Below, piece after piece: positions 39,966 to 52,590 of a stretch of 64,000 nucleotides of DNA. The notes beneath the pieces were generated by a model. The model did not search any database, had not been told where the DNA came from, and saw only the letters and a list, made by a program, of their open reading frames with translations. How positions within the stretch are numbered: the first letter of the stretch is position 1; each line of letters opens with the position of its first letter. The stretch covers positions 1 to 64,000 of the forward strand of contig CAMPDV010000895.1 in the NCBI GenBank assembly GCA_946699065.1, in the 5' to 3' direction. Both the position numbers and the translations under genes were made by a program. The stretch comes from Loxodes magnus. Lineage: Eukaryota; Ciliophora; Karyorelictea; Loxodida; Loxodidae.

Positions 39966-42900
39966 TTTCTCATCTAATACTTAGAAATTAAGGCCTAGTT
40001 AACATAATAATTAGATATATTAAAAAAACTAAAAGACAAAGATATATTTAAGAAATTAAATTAAATTTTTTAATTTTATTATAAGAAATAAGAAAATATT
40101 TAATTGCAAAACTAATATCTTAATTAAAAGTTTAATCTGTATATTCTTCAAACATTCAGCAGCTAATTTATTAATTAATCTTAAAAACCTTAATGATAAA
40201 ATTTAAAAATATCAATATTATATGTAAATAACTAGAAAAATTATATTTTTATAAAAAAGATTTAAAATTTATTAGAATTAAAAAAAAAGTTGTCAAGTTT
40301 AATATTTAGAAAACAAGTTTTTAATTTGAAATATATAACTTAATTATTATTTTAATTATTTATCTATTTTATATTATCTGTATGTTTCTTAATAAAAAAG
40401 TTATATACGATTTTTTTAACTAATTGTTTTTAACTTTCATTTGAAATAAAAAATTCTTAAAAAAATAGCAACTAATTTATTAAAAATGGCTTAATCTGTT
40501 ATAGGAATATTATAATTCATTTTATTTAACATAAAAAAAATATTAAAAAAACTTGAAAAAAATTATAAAGATAGATTTCGTTGCAAACAGAAAATGAAAT
40601 ATGATATTATTGAGTTAACCAAATGTTATTATTGATAAGGTAATAAACATATTTAATTTAAAGAAGTATCATTTGCACTTCAAATTAACTTTCTAAAACT
40701 CAAAGAAAAAATAATAATTCAAAAGTTAATAAATATTTGTTCTAAAAACTAGAAATATTAAATTTTGAATCTCAAATAAAATCAAAGTAGCATTATTGTT
40801 CCTTTAGATCTAAAAATAAGAAACGAAAATAATTATTTTATTAATATAGCTAAAAATAATAATGAAAATAAATTATATCTATTAAATAAAATTTACCATT
40901 GAATTAGGATTTTCTTTTTATATTCAAAAGAAACTAGAATATTATCTTATTTTATTTTCTTAATTGCCTTTTTTTAACAACATTAGTCAGTTTAGAAGGT
41001 AATGCGTCAGAAGATACAAAATAATATTAATCTATTTTAGGAGAATGATATCCAACTTTTTACGAGGATTTTTCTCGGAAGTGAGAAAATAAGATTAAAA
41101 AGAGGAAATTAGATGTAATAAGTCGTTTTATGGATTACAAATACTAAAATTTCTTACTTGATGATACTTTAATCTTAAAAATCAAAAATGAACTAAAAAC
41201 TGAAGAATTTTCAAAATTGTACAAAAAAAATTTTATTAATATAAAAAAGCTTTTACAAAATTTGAATTTTCTCATGCATCTTATTTCATCCTACTTCATC
41301 TTCTAAAAAGAATTCTTATTACAAAAAAATTTCATAAAAATATAATTAAGATACAAATAATTAAAAAATTATAGCAGACCTACTAAAATACCAAAATGGA
41401 AAATATGCATATAATTATAAATACTTTTTTATATATCTTAAATTTTCTTTATTAATAAGAGCTATCAAATGTTATTTACTATTAAATTATTTTATTATAA
41501 AATAAAAAAATAGGAAATTAAATCAGAAGCAAAAATTATTAAAGTAAAAGAAGATTTAATCTAAAAAATATTTAAATTTTTATTAATTTAATTAAATACC
41601 AAAATAATATAATGTAATGGTATTTAGCATATTGTTAAGTATTCATTATATTTAAAAAAAAATTGAATTCTAATTTATTATAAATTCATAATACTAAAAT
41701 ATAGAAAATATACGTATATAAAAATTTTATTAGACATAAAAATTGAATTAAAAGAAAAAATTAAAAAACAATTTTTATCTAGTATAAATCAAAATTAAAT
41801 TTTATATATATTTATTTAATTAAATTTGATAATATCTTTTAGCATACACAAAATTTGCTTATGCTCATAAATTTCTTATTTATATATTTCCATTAATTTA
41901 TTATCATATACTTAAATAAGTTAAAATTGTTTGAAAATTTATTTAAGTCGCTTACTAATTTATTCGAATTTTTTAATGAATTTTCTACCAAAGCAACAAT
42001 CTTGAGTTCAGTATTTTGATAATGTGTATGCTCTTGAAAATTTCAATATATCTAGCATCACCCTATCAGAAATTAAAATCCATTTAGAAAGATTAGATCT
42101 TCCAGTTTAGATAATGCATATTCTAGGTCTACTTTATGACTTATAAATTTTTATAAATTTTCTGATTGTGATTAGAAGTTAATTTTTTAAATATATTTTC
42201 AATGCTCTATTTATTACTTTAATTACAAAATTATATATCTAATACTATTTATATGTTTAATTTTTATTCCTTTTGTTAACAAGTTAATTAAAAAAAAAAT
42301 TTAGATTTTCATACTAAGAGAAAGCAAATAAGTAATCTTAATTTTTCATATTATTTTCTATTTTTATTTTAGTCATACTAAAGTATTAGATAAAACTTCA
42401 TAAATTTAAAATATTTTACAAATATAATTAGCATTTATTTTGGCTTTAAGTAAAAGATATAAAATTTACAGAATTAGCTATTTTTTTATCTCCAAATATA
42501 ATATAAATTTTAAGAATTAGATATTAAAATTATGATATTAAGACTTCTTCTATTAAACATATAACTTCATTTATTTAAGTTTTAAAATTTCATATTGAGC
42601 TAAAGTGGGTCCTTATATCTTTAAGGAAAAATTTAGAAAATAATTTTTCTGTTGCATTCGATCCAAGTTGGAGGGAGTAGTTAACTCTCAATAATATTAA
42701 AACTTATTACCGGAAGAAGTTGGATCTCTCAGAAGATAATTTAATTAGAACATAAGGAACATTTTAAATCTCGGATTGTATTTGTGGATTGAAAATCACA
42801 TAAAAATCCTAATAAATTGTTTTTTGAGTTGAACTTAAACTTTTTGCTGACTTTAATTTTAATTTAGTAAAGCTTAAATTCCTTAATAATTTTAAAAATA

Positions 42901-45900
42901 TAAAGTAGCATTACAAAGATAAAAAGTAAAAATTTACAAATTAAATCAATCCTAAAATCAAGAAACGAAAAAAGGAATAAAATTCTCTTAATTGAATAAT
43001 ATTTAAAAAACGTAAAGTTAAAAGAAAATATAAAAAAAGTTTTTTTTTATAAAAAATTTATAGAAGAATAAATATAAAGCTATAAGAAAGAAAAAATTTT
43101 GAAAATTAAAAAATTAAAAAGGTAAAAAATATTATAATTGCAAGTAATTTAGTTTTAATTACAATATATTGTTGAAAATTTTTTTCATAAGTAAATATAT
43201 TCTTTTATAAAGTTGTAAAAAATATATCTCAAAGATAGAAAATCAGTCTATTTGATGAACATAAAAAACTTACTAACTTATTATAAGATATCGTAAATAT
43301 GATTTTAAAAAGATTCAAAAGAAAAACATTTTAATTTAAAAAACAAAAAACATAAATTTTTTAAATAAAATTTATTTAATAAAAAAATCAAATCAATTCA
43401 AAGTAAAAAAACTCTAAAATAATCTAAAATTTTTAATTTTAAATATCTCAAAACTAAGTGAAATATCTCTTTTCTTTCTTTTAATAATTTTTAAGATTCA
43501 AGATTAATTTTAGCTAAAAGTTTAGAAGTTTCTTAAAAAATTAAGAAAGTATTAACGATTTTATAATTACAAATTCTTCATTTATCCTATATTTATTTTT
43601 ATTAGAATATATTGTTTAAATAATTATAATTATTAAATTTTGTTATTAAAAATTAATTTTAAAAGTATATCAACTAATTTAAATTGCTCATTAAAATTTA
43701 TTTCCTTGAAGAAAATAAAAAAAATTAGCAAAAATTCAAAGACTTAAATTAACAAATCAATTCTCTAACCTATACTATACAACAAATATTAAATGAAAAT
43801 AAATGATTAAAAACTGAAATTAAAGCAAAGCTTCAATATTGCGAGTTAATTAAGAACTGGAAAAAAAAATTATTAAACTAAGCAGCTATGTATAACTCGT
43901 TTTCCATCACTATCCCAATAACGATCCTATAGAAATTGAAGAACAGAATACAAAAACTCTTTCAAAACGGAAAAAATTCTAAAACTTTGAAAGCGTCAAA
44001 AAATGTCTAAAAATGTCTAAAAATAGTTTGTGACTCAAAGAATTGTATAACAAGTTGTTTCTACTGTTAGAAGATTGGGCATATTTTTAGAAGAAGCAAG
44101 AATTAAATACCTAAAAGATATAAAATAATATAACTAAAACATATTGCTCTCCAGAAGGAAAGATCTAAAAGAAAAATATACAGAGTGGAGATTAATTACT
44201 ATTAGATATAGTAAATGCTCAAAAAAGAAGAGAAAAAAATGTTTGTGCTAAAATGAGTTTGAAGCAAGATTCTTGTGATCAAGAATGTTAAAATTGTGCT
44301 AGCTGTTACGCAACAGAAGAAGTGAGCTCTTAAGAAAACTGCAATGATTCTATGATCGCATAAAACAATCCTATCATCTCATAAAACAACTTATAAGCAT
44401 ATCAGTGTTAAACCTAATAATAGAAATATCACTTTAATTATCTTAACTAAAATAATTTTTATTCAAATTTTATTATTTTCTTTGACAATTTTTTACTTTT
44501 ATATTGATAAATATACACCTTAACTAATTAATATTTAAAATTATATTAATTCGATCTAATTATATAGAATTTCATTCTCGCTATTCTAAACTTTATTATT
44601 TTCACATGTAGATATTAAATATCATTAAGATATACACTTTTATTAATTTTAACTCAAAAATATTTTTTTAGTTATACATAAACCTATTATATTAGTTTTT
44701 ATCAAATTGGCTATAAATTATTTATTTTCTTACTTACTTATCGTTTTCATTGTTTATTTTATTCTATTAATTTGTAATTTTATATAAATATTATAAAATT
44801 TGAAACATCTTTAAGTATGATTTTTTATCAATAAAGCAACTTTCTATTTCTAGATAGTAATATTTCTAGATTTTTCTAATTTTTATGCGAAATCATCTAG
44901 CAATTTTAAAAGTTTCAAAATAATTAAAAAATAGTGAAAACGCTTGAACATTTCAAACGATTAATAAAAATTAAAGTATTTGCATAACTAATTTTATAAC
45001 TTAAGGATTCTTAACGATCATTAAATATAAATTTTATTAGAAGAAATATTGATTTTTACTTCTTTTTGATACTTTACATTAAAAGAAGATGAAAATACTT
45101 CTTAAATGTTGTGAAAATAAAAATAAATTATTAAAATAAAAATTATTTTTAAACTTAAACTTATTTCCAAAATCTATAATTTTCAATTAAAATATTTTGA
45201 TTTAAATATTCATTTATATTGAAAATTTCTTTTAGATATTTTAGAAAATTTTCAGTAATTTATTTAGTGTAGTTTAGAGTTATTCATTTCTAACTACTTT
45301 TTTAAATAGCAAAAATATAGAATTAAGAATCAATTTTTTTTGCTAATCTTAATTTTTTCTAAAATTTCTTTGATATTATAGATTATTTATGCTTTCTTTG
45401 CTTAAACGCTCTTAAAGATAGTTGAATATAATCAATTAAAGGAAGTAACATTTATTTATTGAATTTATTTTACAGAAAAATAATTAAAAGATTAAAATAT
45501 TTTATTATTATTGATATATTCTTATAATTTTAATATTTATAATGTAATATCTTATAATCTTTAAAATATAAGTTATCATCATTAAAAAATTATCTTTATA
45601 ACCTTTATTTTCTAATAGGAATTAATAAGATAAAGAAAAATTTAAATAAGTTATTGATGATATTTAAAAATTAAATAATCAATAATTACTTTATAAAGAT
45701 GCAACATTCTTAATAAGATATAAAACAAAATGCTAAATAATAATAAATAAGCGTTGCAATTAATCTCTTAAAATATATTAAATATTTATTTATTTCTTAA
45801 TTTAATATTATATATAAAAAGGATTATTATTTTTATTTAATGTTATCAAATAAAGAATTTTAATTATTACTGTTATCTTTTTAAAGCTTATTACTGTATA

Positions 45901-45907
45901 TAATTCA
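39966..45907. other. Very AT-rich spacer with two gene-like islands
   Basis: Islands richer in G+C lie at 42,600-42,740 and 43,840-44,400. The second is purine-rich on the plus strand. One of its frames shows C-x3-C-x2-C-x2-C near 44,270-44,310, which could be a metal site, but the other frames read just as well, so no CDS is called. Elsewhere nothing is recognisable. Confidence 0.35.
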
Positions 45908-46296
45908 AAATATGGATGGTGAGTCTTAAGCTAGTCTCTAGCTTGAGACTCAATATCAGAAAAAGCGACTCTTATTCTGTAGCCTGCGCCTCAGAAGCTC
46001 TCCTATTCACTATGCCGTCAACTTGGATAGGAGCTTGGTGGAAAGCAAGGCATAGCTGAGGCAAAAATAAACTAAGATTTTTAACTATAGAAGATACTCA
46101 AGACTGATTTCTGTACTAGAATGAGAATTCCTTAAGAATTTCAACTCCGGCCTTAGAAAGAATCACAAGAATAGAGAGAATAAATTTTCACATTTGTGAA
46201 TTAAAACAAGGAGAAAAGAGTATCAAGACTATTTTATTAAAACATTAATCCGTGGATAGTCTATAATGGCAGACCCACGTTAATAATTAATTTTTT
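45908..46296 (+). ncRNA. Structured RNA candidate with hairpin and closed pseudoknot
   Basis: Hairpin 1: a 14-bp stem with one G-U pair and a 3-base loop (45,921-45,934 with 45,938-45,951). Pseudoknot: stem A GCCTCAG/CTGAGGC (45,988-45,994 with 46,056-46,062), stem B AAGCTC+CTAT/ATAGGAGCTT with a 2-base bulge (45,995-46,006 with 46,027-46,036) and stem C CTATGCC/GGCATAG (46,010-46,016 with 46,049-46,055), in the order A-B-C-B'-C'-A'. Further stems are TTCACA/TGTGAA (46,187-46,200) and CGTGG/CCACG enclosing GTCT/AGAC (46,251-46,279). A T run at 46,291-46,296 could terminate polymerase III. The extent is my estimate. No known RNA family was matched. Confidence 0.5.
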
Positions 46297-46994
46297 ATTT
46301 ATAACGTAAAATTTCCACGAAAAAATAATATAATGCAATTGTTGTTTAATTATAACTAGAAATATTTAAAAACTGTTATTATAATTATCAACATTTTAAA
46401 TTTTAGATTTATATATTTTATTGTTTTAAATATTTTATCTTATATTTAACAAAAATAATAAATTAGCATTTTTAATGGTAAATAGAAAATTATTTATTAA
46501 AGCTTTATGAAATTTAATTTAAAGCATAATCTTATTAATAATATTCAAATATATGCTTTTTTAAATTACTTAACTTTCTAAATAAGTACTATTATTACAA
46601 AAATTATGCAGTAGCATAAATTTTATAAAATTAAATCCAATAGCAAACAGTTTAAATATAAACATTTTATTTTATTAAATACAACTAATTATAAATTAGA
46701 AAGCAGATTTATGATCTTTAATAAATTTAAAAATGAAAAATATAAATTATTTAGGCTAATATCAACAAAATTTATCATATTAAAGTAACTTTTTTTGTAT
46801 CTCTCATATGAATGCAGATAAGAAATCTATTATTTATAATTTTTTATGCTTAATGTTTTAAGTTTTAAAATTATGTAATTTTTAATTCTAATTTTATAAA
46901 ATTAATTTGTAATTGATTTAAAAAAATTAGAAAATCTCTCTTTTCTAACAGTAAATTTATTTATTTTAACATATAATTAAAAGAAAGACATGAG

Positions 46995-47235
46995 TAAAAT
47001 TTTGAACTATTAATTGTACCTCCGATCCTTAGGAAGAACCTTAATTAGATTTAATATCTTGAAGGGAATGCATCTGGAAATTATTAAGTTTTAGTAGGGG
47101 CTTGAAATCTATGATCATAGATTATGCATTCAATACACATGGTGGTCTCTGCTTGCAAAAATGATCAGCAGAATATTCCCGTTATATCAGTAAAAAGGTT
47201 GTTAAGTGTATTACTCACGGCGAAAGTTAGACTGT
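46995..47235 (+). other. Conserved GC-richer island in the right arm
   Basis: Partner of 34,775-35,000. It contains the palindrome-like CTATGATCATAG, present in both arms. The two copies differ at about a dozen positions over 230 bp, fewer than in the surrounding arms, which suggests selection or recent conversion. Confidence 0.45.
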
Positions 47236-48305
47236 CCTTAATCACTAAAAGTTAATAATAAATTAATTTAAATAAATATTAAAAATTGTGAAAAAATACA
47301 AGGATAACTTAAATTGCTTCATCTGATTAATTGCTCTAATTTTTTAAAATTTTGCTTATTTATTTGTAATAGGTTAAGTTATTGCTTTTAAAAATTATTT
47401 AACTCCTTATAATGAAATTTCATATTTAATTTTATAAATCGCTATTTCAAATTTTGAAAAAGTGAAAAGTATAGACTAATTTTCTTTTGTAACAATTATT
47501 AGAAATTTCCTATCAAAAATATATAAATTTTAATTTTAGGATTTTTCTTTGTCAATTGATTCTTCTTTAGTATTTTTTCAGCAATTATTTTATATTTGTA
47601 TATATTTATAGTTTTCGAATTGTTATAACCATATTTATCTTGATGCAGTTAACTTTATAAAAAATTTAATCTTTTAGTTCTATCACATCTAGTATCGATA
47701 ATTAGTAAAGTCTACATTATTTATTTTTTTAATCTTTTTTGATGTTTTTAAGACAGTATATTAACAACTAACTAACTATCAATAATTTAATATGAATTAC
47801 TACAGTAATTATTTTTATGTAATTCTTATAAAAATTTACTAAAATATATTTTAAGTAACTTATTTAAAGTCTATTTGTATAGAAAAAAGTATATTTGTTA
47901 ATCTAAATTTTATTACATAACTATTCATTTTATTTATTTTTCTAAATTTTATTATAAGAAATAATAATCCTTTATATTAAAAAATAATTTTTACTATTTT
48001 AATTATTAATTTATTTTTCTTTATAAGCACAAAACCTTTCTTCTTACCTAAGAAAAAATCGTAGCTAGTTTTTATTTCAAATTATTAAAATTAGAGTATT
48101 AAAAATTATAGTTATTATTGTTAGATTTTTATAATATAAAGAAGCTATTTTATAATGTTGTTTATTATTAGAAAAGTTTACTATTTTCTTAAATTTATAA
48201 TTTTAAAATTTCTATATTCATGCTTAAAGATATATTAATTAGTATAATAGTAAAGGAAATATTTTGCTCATTTAGTTTTTTAATTAATTAATGAAATTTA
48301 ACCTC

Positions 48306-48740
48306 TCATTTTATGCAAAAAGCTGAGAGAGATCTATCTAAATTATTGTTAAAGGCAAAGTTCCTCTTAGCGTTGCCAGTTTCTTGAATATCTTTTCCCT
48401 GTAGAATCAACCATTAGAGTAATATATTTTGGCTAGTCTCTCGCATAATTCTCTTGATTTTTTTGCTTTAAAATTTTTGAACTCTAAACTCTGTCTTATT
48501 AGGTAATTCGTCTACTTACAGTAATAACATCTTTTGAGAACTCGTTTTGTCTTGACTATTGTTCTTTAAGTTTTTTTACAATAAGGAAAGGAGAGTATTG
48601 CGATAGGTTCAACTTCCATCTTGTTCAGATGAATTTAAGGTTGAAGTTGAAGTTGGAAATTAACTGTCACTCCAGGAAACTCCACTTAGGATCCCTTCAG
48701 CTTGGTGATCTCTTCCTTGAGATAATAGATAGTAGATATG
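48306..48740 (-). CDS. Gene-like insertion in the right arm only
   Basis: This segment interrupts the right arm and has no counterpart in the left. One minus-strand frame is open for about 145 codons to TGA at 48,306-48,308, with a single internal TGA (48,609-48,611). It has a Ser/Thr-rich N-terminal part and a Lys/Gln-rich helical remainder. It has no early Met, and its open part begins where arm homology starts (about 48,738), so the start is unknown. Another frame, from ATG at 48,619, shows a C-x2-C. The family is unknown and the frame choice is uncertain. Confidence 0.35.
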
Positions 48741-49825
48741 TGATTTTTGAGGTATATATACTTTATTAAAAAGCCTTATCAGAAAATTACCCTAGAATAC
48801 AATTAAATTGTTCTAGTAAGCCTTTATTAAATACTTTAAAGTACTCGTCTTTTATATTGCTCAACTATTTCGACACAATATTATCTTAAATACAAATAAA
48901 CAAAAAATACCAAACTTATAAAGATTCAAGATAGTCAATTTTGAATGACGATATCGAATTCTTAGAAGTAAAAACATTTTAGAAGGAATTTTAAGCTTAA
49001 AAAGTTATTAAAAAAATTAGGCTCAGTTTTTTGATCCTATGTAACAAAATTTTTTTAGAATTTTTGGCTCCACATAGTTTTTTAATTGTACTTTTTATGC
49101 TAGATTACTCAATAATATTTCTAAAGAATTTTTGTTCTAGTTTTTCAGATTTATGGTATAATTCTTAATAATTATAACTGATAGTTTTAGGCATATTATA
49201 AAACTTTATCTTTATTTTACAGGATTGTATAAAATTCTGATCTAAGCCCTGGATTCTTCAGTCCTTTATTATTATTAAGATATCTAAGAAAGTAAATTTC
49301 AAATGTTTTTTTAATTTAGATCAGCGAAAATTAAATTAACTAATTTTCTTTTTCTTAATATTTTCTATTAAAAGTCAATATTGTTTTTTTCTACTTTTTT
49401 TCATTAATATTAAATAAGTATTAATATAAATTTTTACATCAAAAATATAACTAAATTTATAAAGCATTTTCTTTATTAGTTATCTTTTATAGTCTAATGC
49501 TTCTTAATATAATTAGTATACTTATCAAATATTTATAGCAATTTAAAATAAAATTTATTTGTTTTAATAGTCAAAGATCAATTTTTTATCAATTTTTTAT
49601 CTATTTTCTATAATTTTCTTATTTTTATGATGATTAAAAAAAATAAAAAATTTTCAACACTCTTTTTATTTCCATTTTGATATCTATTTGGATATAAACT
49701 ATTTTTCAAAATTTAATTTTCATTTATTTTAATTCAAGCAATTATAATATTTTAATATATATTTCTTAAGAAAAAGTAATTTAAAAAAATAAATAAATAT
49801 TGAAGCAGCAATTAATACTTTTGCT

Positions 49826-52094
49826 AATAAAAAGGTTATACATTTTTAATGCAATTTTTATGTTACAATCTTTTATTTTCAGGATCCTTAAAATTATATT
49901 GATTTTTTAAAGTTAAATTTACATCTAATTGAAATTAACTTTTTTTAAGCGTTTTAATATTTTATTATTTTCGTTATTCATATTTTTCTAATCAGTTATA
50001 GGTATTAAATTTTTAATTTAAATAATGCTTATTTAATTCTTATCAATTTTTACTTTTTAGAGTTAATTAATTTACCAGCAATTTTAACTAAAATTTTGAT
50101 TAGTTAAAAAAAGTTTATTTAAAAGAGATTCCTTCAAAAATATATTAGTCTATATAAAATTATATAACTTTTTGCTTTCAAATAACTTTTCTCATCTATT
50201 TTACTTTTCATTTAGCTTATTATATATACATATATTACTACAGACTAATTTGAAAATTTAGTTTATAATAATTATAACTCTTTAAATATAAACTTTTTGA
50301 AATATAGTTTAATTTTACTATTTTTAATAGTCTTAGACATATTCTTAAAATTATATAAAGAAATTTATTTACTTAATAGCAGTTTGTAAAAACTATATTT
50401 GATATATAATTTTTAGCTATTTTATTATTTTATTATTTATATACTCTTATTTCTGATATTTTTTCATTAGTCAGCATGAAAATTATTATATTTGAAAAAC
50501 TTGTCTTATTTCTTTTTTAAATTACTCTAAAACAAATGAATCTTAGAAATAAATTATAAAGAAAATTTTAGAATCTAGAATAAAATCAGATTTTAAAAAT
50601 ACAAATACAAGGAATAGATTTAGTTCTTTTTCTCTTTCGATTGCATTTAAAATTTAAAAATATCATTTCTAAAGTTTTAAATGGAAAGCTCTTTTCAATA
50701 GTGCTTCTAAAAATTTTATTATTAGAAGTAAAAAATGTATTTATTAAGTGAAACTACAGTAAAAAGAGTAGCAATAATTTAAATAATAAAGCATTATTAT
50801 ATATTTTAAATGTATTATGCTGCTTTATTCTTTTTTTATAATTATATTGCTTTTAGTAGAAATAAACTTTCTATGCTTGATTTTATAATAATTAAATTTT
50901 ACTACATCTTCTATTTAATACTATAGCAAAGTAATTTCAACATTAATATATATGATAATTCTACTTTAAAATGATGTGTTTATAATTTCTAAAACTTTTG
51001 AACTTTTAAATTTTATTAACTAATAAATGTAAAATTATGATAATTACATAAATTTTTTAATTAGAACAGAAAGACTTTTAGTAGAAATTATATAAAAAAT
51101 GAATTAAAAAAATAAACATTTTATTTTAATTTAGTAAATTCAGTAAAGCAGTTAAAAACAAGAAGATTATATATTTTCAAATTATAGTCTTAATATAATA
51201 TTTACTTCTATTATTTAAATAAAAGTTGCGAATAACTCAAAAGAATGCAGTTCGAAATTTAGATATAAAACAATTATTTAAACTATATGAAAAAATAAAT
51301 ATTAATGCTTATGTCAAGTAGAGCGAATTTACGTTAAACTTTTTAATATCTTAGTTAAGAAATAGTTTTAATCTATTATCTGATATAATTATTAGATATG
51401 TATGTTTTAATAAACTTTTAAATTATTTTACATTCATTTTATTTATAAATACTCCATCTTACAACTTATATTTATCTATATTTACTATTGTAAATATAAA
51501 TTGGTATAGTTTTCATCTTTTACATAGTATTTGAAATGTATAAATTATTAAAATTTTATATTTTAAAGATAAAAATTATAATTTAAAATACTAAAAAATG
51601 ATGGAAAAAGCCGTATTTATTCTATTAGTATTATTAATTTTATAAATTGAGTAAAGATTTTAACATAAATAGTTCTAAAAATAATAATAAAGTTATAAAT
51701 TTTAAGGAAATAAATATATACTCAATTTTAGTGATTAAGTGTTTTTTCAAATTTCTTGTGGTAGAAAGAGAAGAAAAAATTACATATTTTTCGACTAGAA
51801 ATTGCAGAATCTGAAAATATATTTAAAAAAATATTAAATAGCAAAGTTTTGAACTTGTTCTAATAGAAGAAAAATGTAAAATGCTATTTGAGTATTAATT
51901 ATTTAAAATAACTTTTTCCAAAAGATTTTTATATAGTTATGCAAGAAATTCTTAGCAAAATAAATTATTTGCAAATAAAAAAGTAGATACTATTTTAAAA
52001 TGCAATTAAATAAAAATGAACGAGTTTATTTTGAAAATATTTCATTTATTACTGATTAATTATAAAAAATGACTATGGTATCTAATCGATCACC
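49826..52094. other. Very AT-rich DNA, no gene assigned
   Basis: No domain, RNA or tandem repeat recognised. Confidence 0.4.
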
Positions 52095-52590
52095 AATTAA
52101 TTAAAGTTTTGGAGTTTGAACCTGTTTTTACGAGCCCTAACACTCGTGAAGTTTTCATCCCCAATTCTTCTTCTTCTGTTATTAGTTAAGTCTAAGTCTT
52201 CTTGTTCTTCTAGTTCAGAATTCTTCCTCATTCTGCAAACTGACCCTTTTTCTTTGCATCAGATCTAATTTTTCCTTTTACTAATTTTACAATAGTAGCA
52301 TAATTTCTAAATATTGAGTTTTGGTTAAATTATTTTCGCTTGTTGAGGATTCTTCTCAATCTCCATCTTTTCGAAATTTACCTACTCTATGGGATCTGCG
52401 AGCTTATCTGATTTTACAGGATGCTTTCAATGTGTTGACTCTAATCTTGTATCCTTTGCACATAGAAGTTAGTTTGTCTAAACTACTCTTGCTAATACTT
52501 CCACAGGACATAAAACTCTCTTCCCTATTTAACCATTTTTTACTGATAAAAAATAATATTATCAGTAAAATATTATATCTAAGTTGAAAA
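52095..52590 (-). CDS. Gene-like island of unknown product
   Basis: A GC-richer block whose minus strand is strongly purine-rich. One frame contains two TGA in about 140 codons and gives a basic, Ser/Lys/Glu-rich protein. A faint resemblance of its start (L-D-K-L-x-x-M-C-K-G) to a SAP motif is not enough to name it. Opposite, 52,321-52,587 is free of all three stop triplets. Treat this as a probable coding remnant with the frame unsettled. Confidence 0.3.

Larger units (their letters stand above)
46530..49825 (-). repeat. Right arm of the large imperfect inverted repeat
   Basis: Reverse-complement partner of 31,190-35,420. It differs by a private segment at about 48,290-48,735 and a smaller one near 46,740-46,840. 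At 48,160-48,280 the sequence matches 33,040-33,160 in direct, not inverted, orientation, so part of one arm has been rearranged. The outer border fades near 49,825. Confidence 0.85.

Noticed and set aside
44200..44400. Cys-rich zinc-finger protein in the 44-kb island
   Set aside because: The C-x3-C-x2-C-x2-C run exists in one frame, but another frame of the same DNA looks equally protein-like and no second copy decides between them.
45988..46062. Hammerhead, HDV-like or telomerase RNA identity for the pseudoknot
   Set aside because: No CUGAUGA/GAAA core, no P3 or P4 hairpins of the HDV type, and no telomere template; kept only as an unnamed structured RNA.
52480..52535. SAP DNA-binding motif in the 52-kb island
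   Set aside because: Only a loose match over about 15 residues and the frame itself is uncertain.
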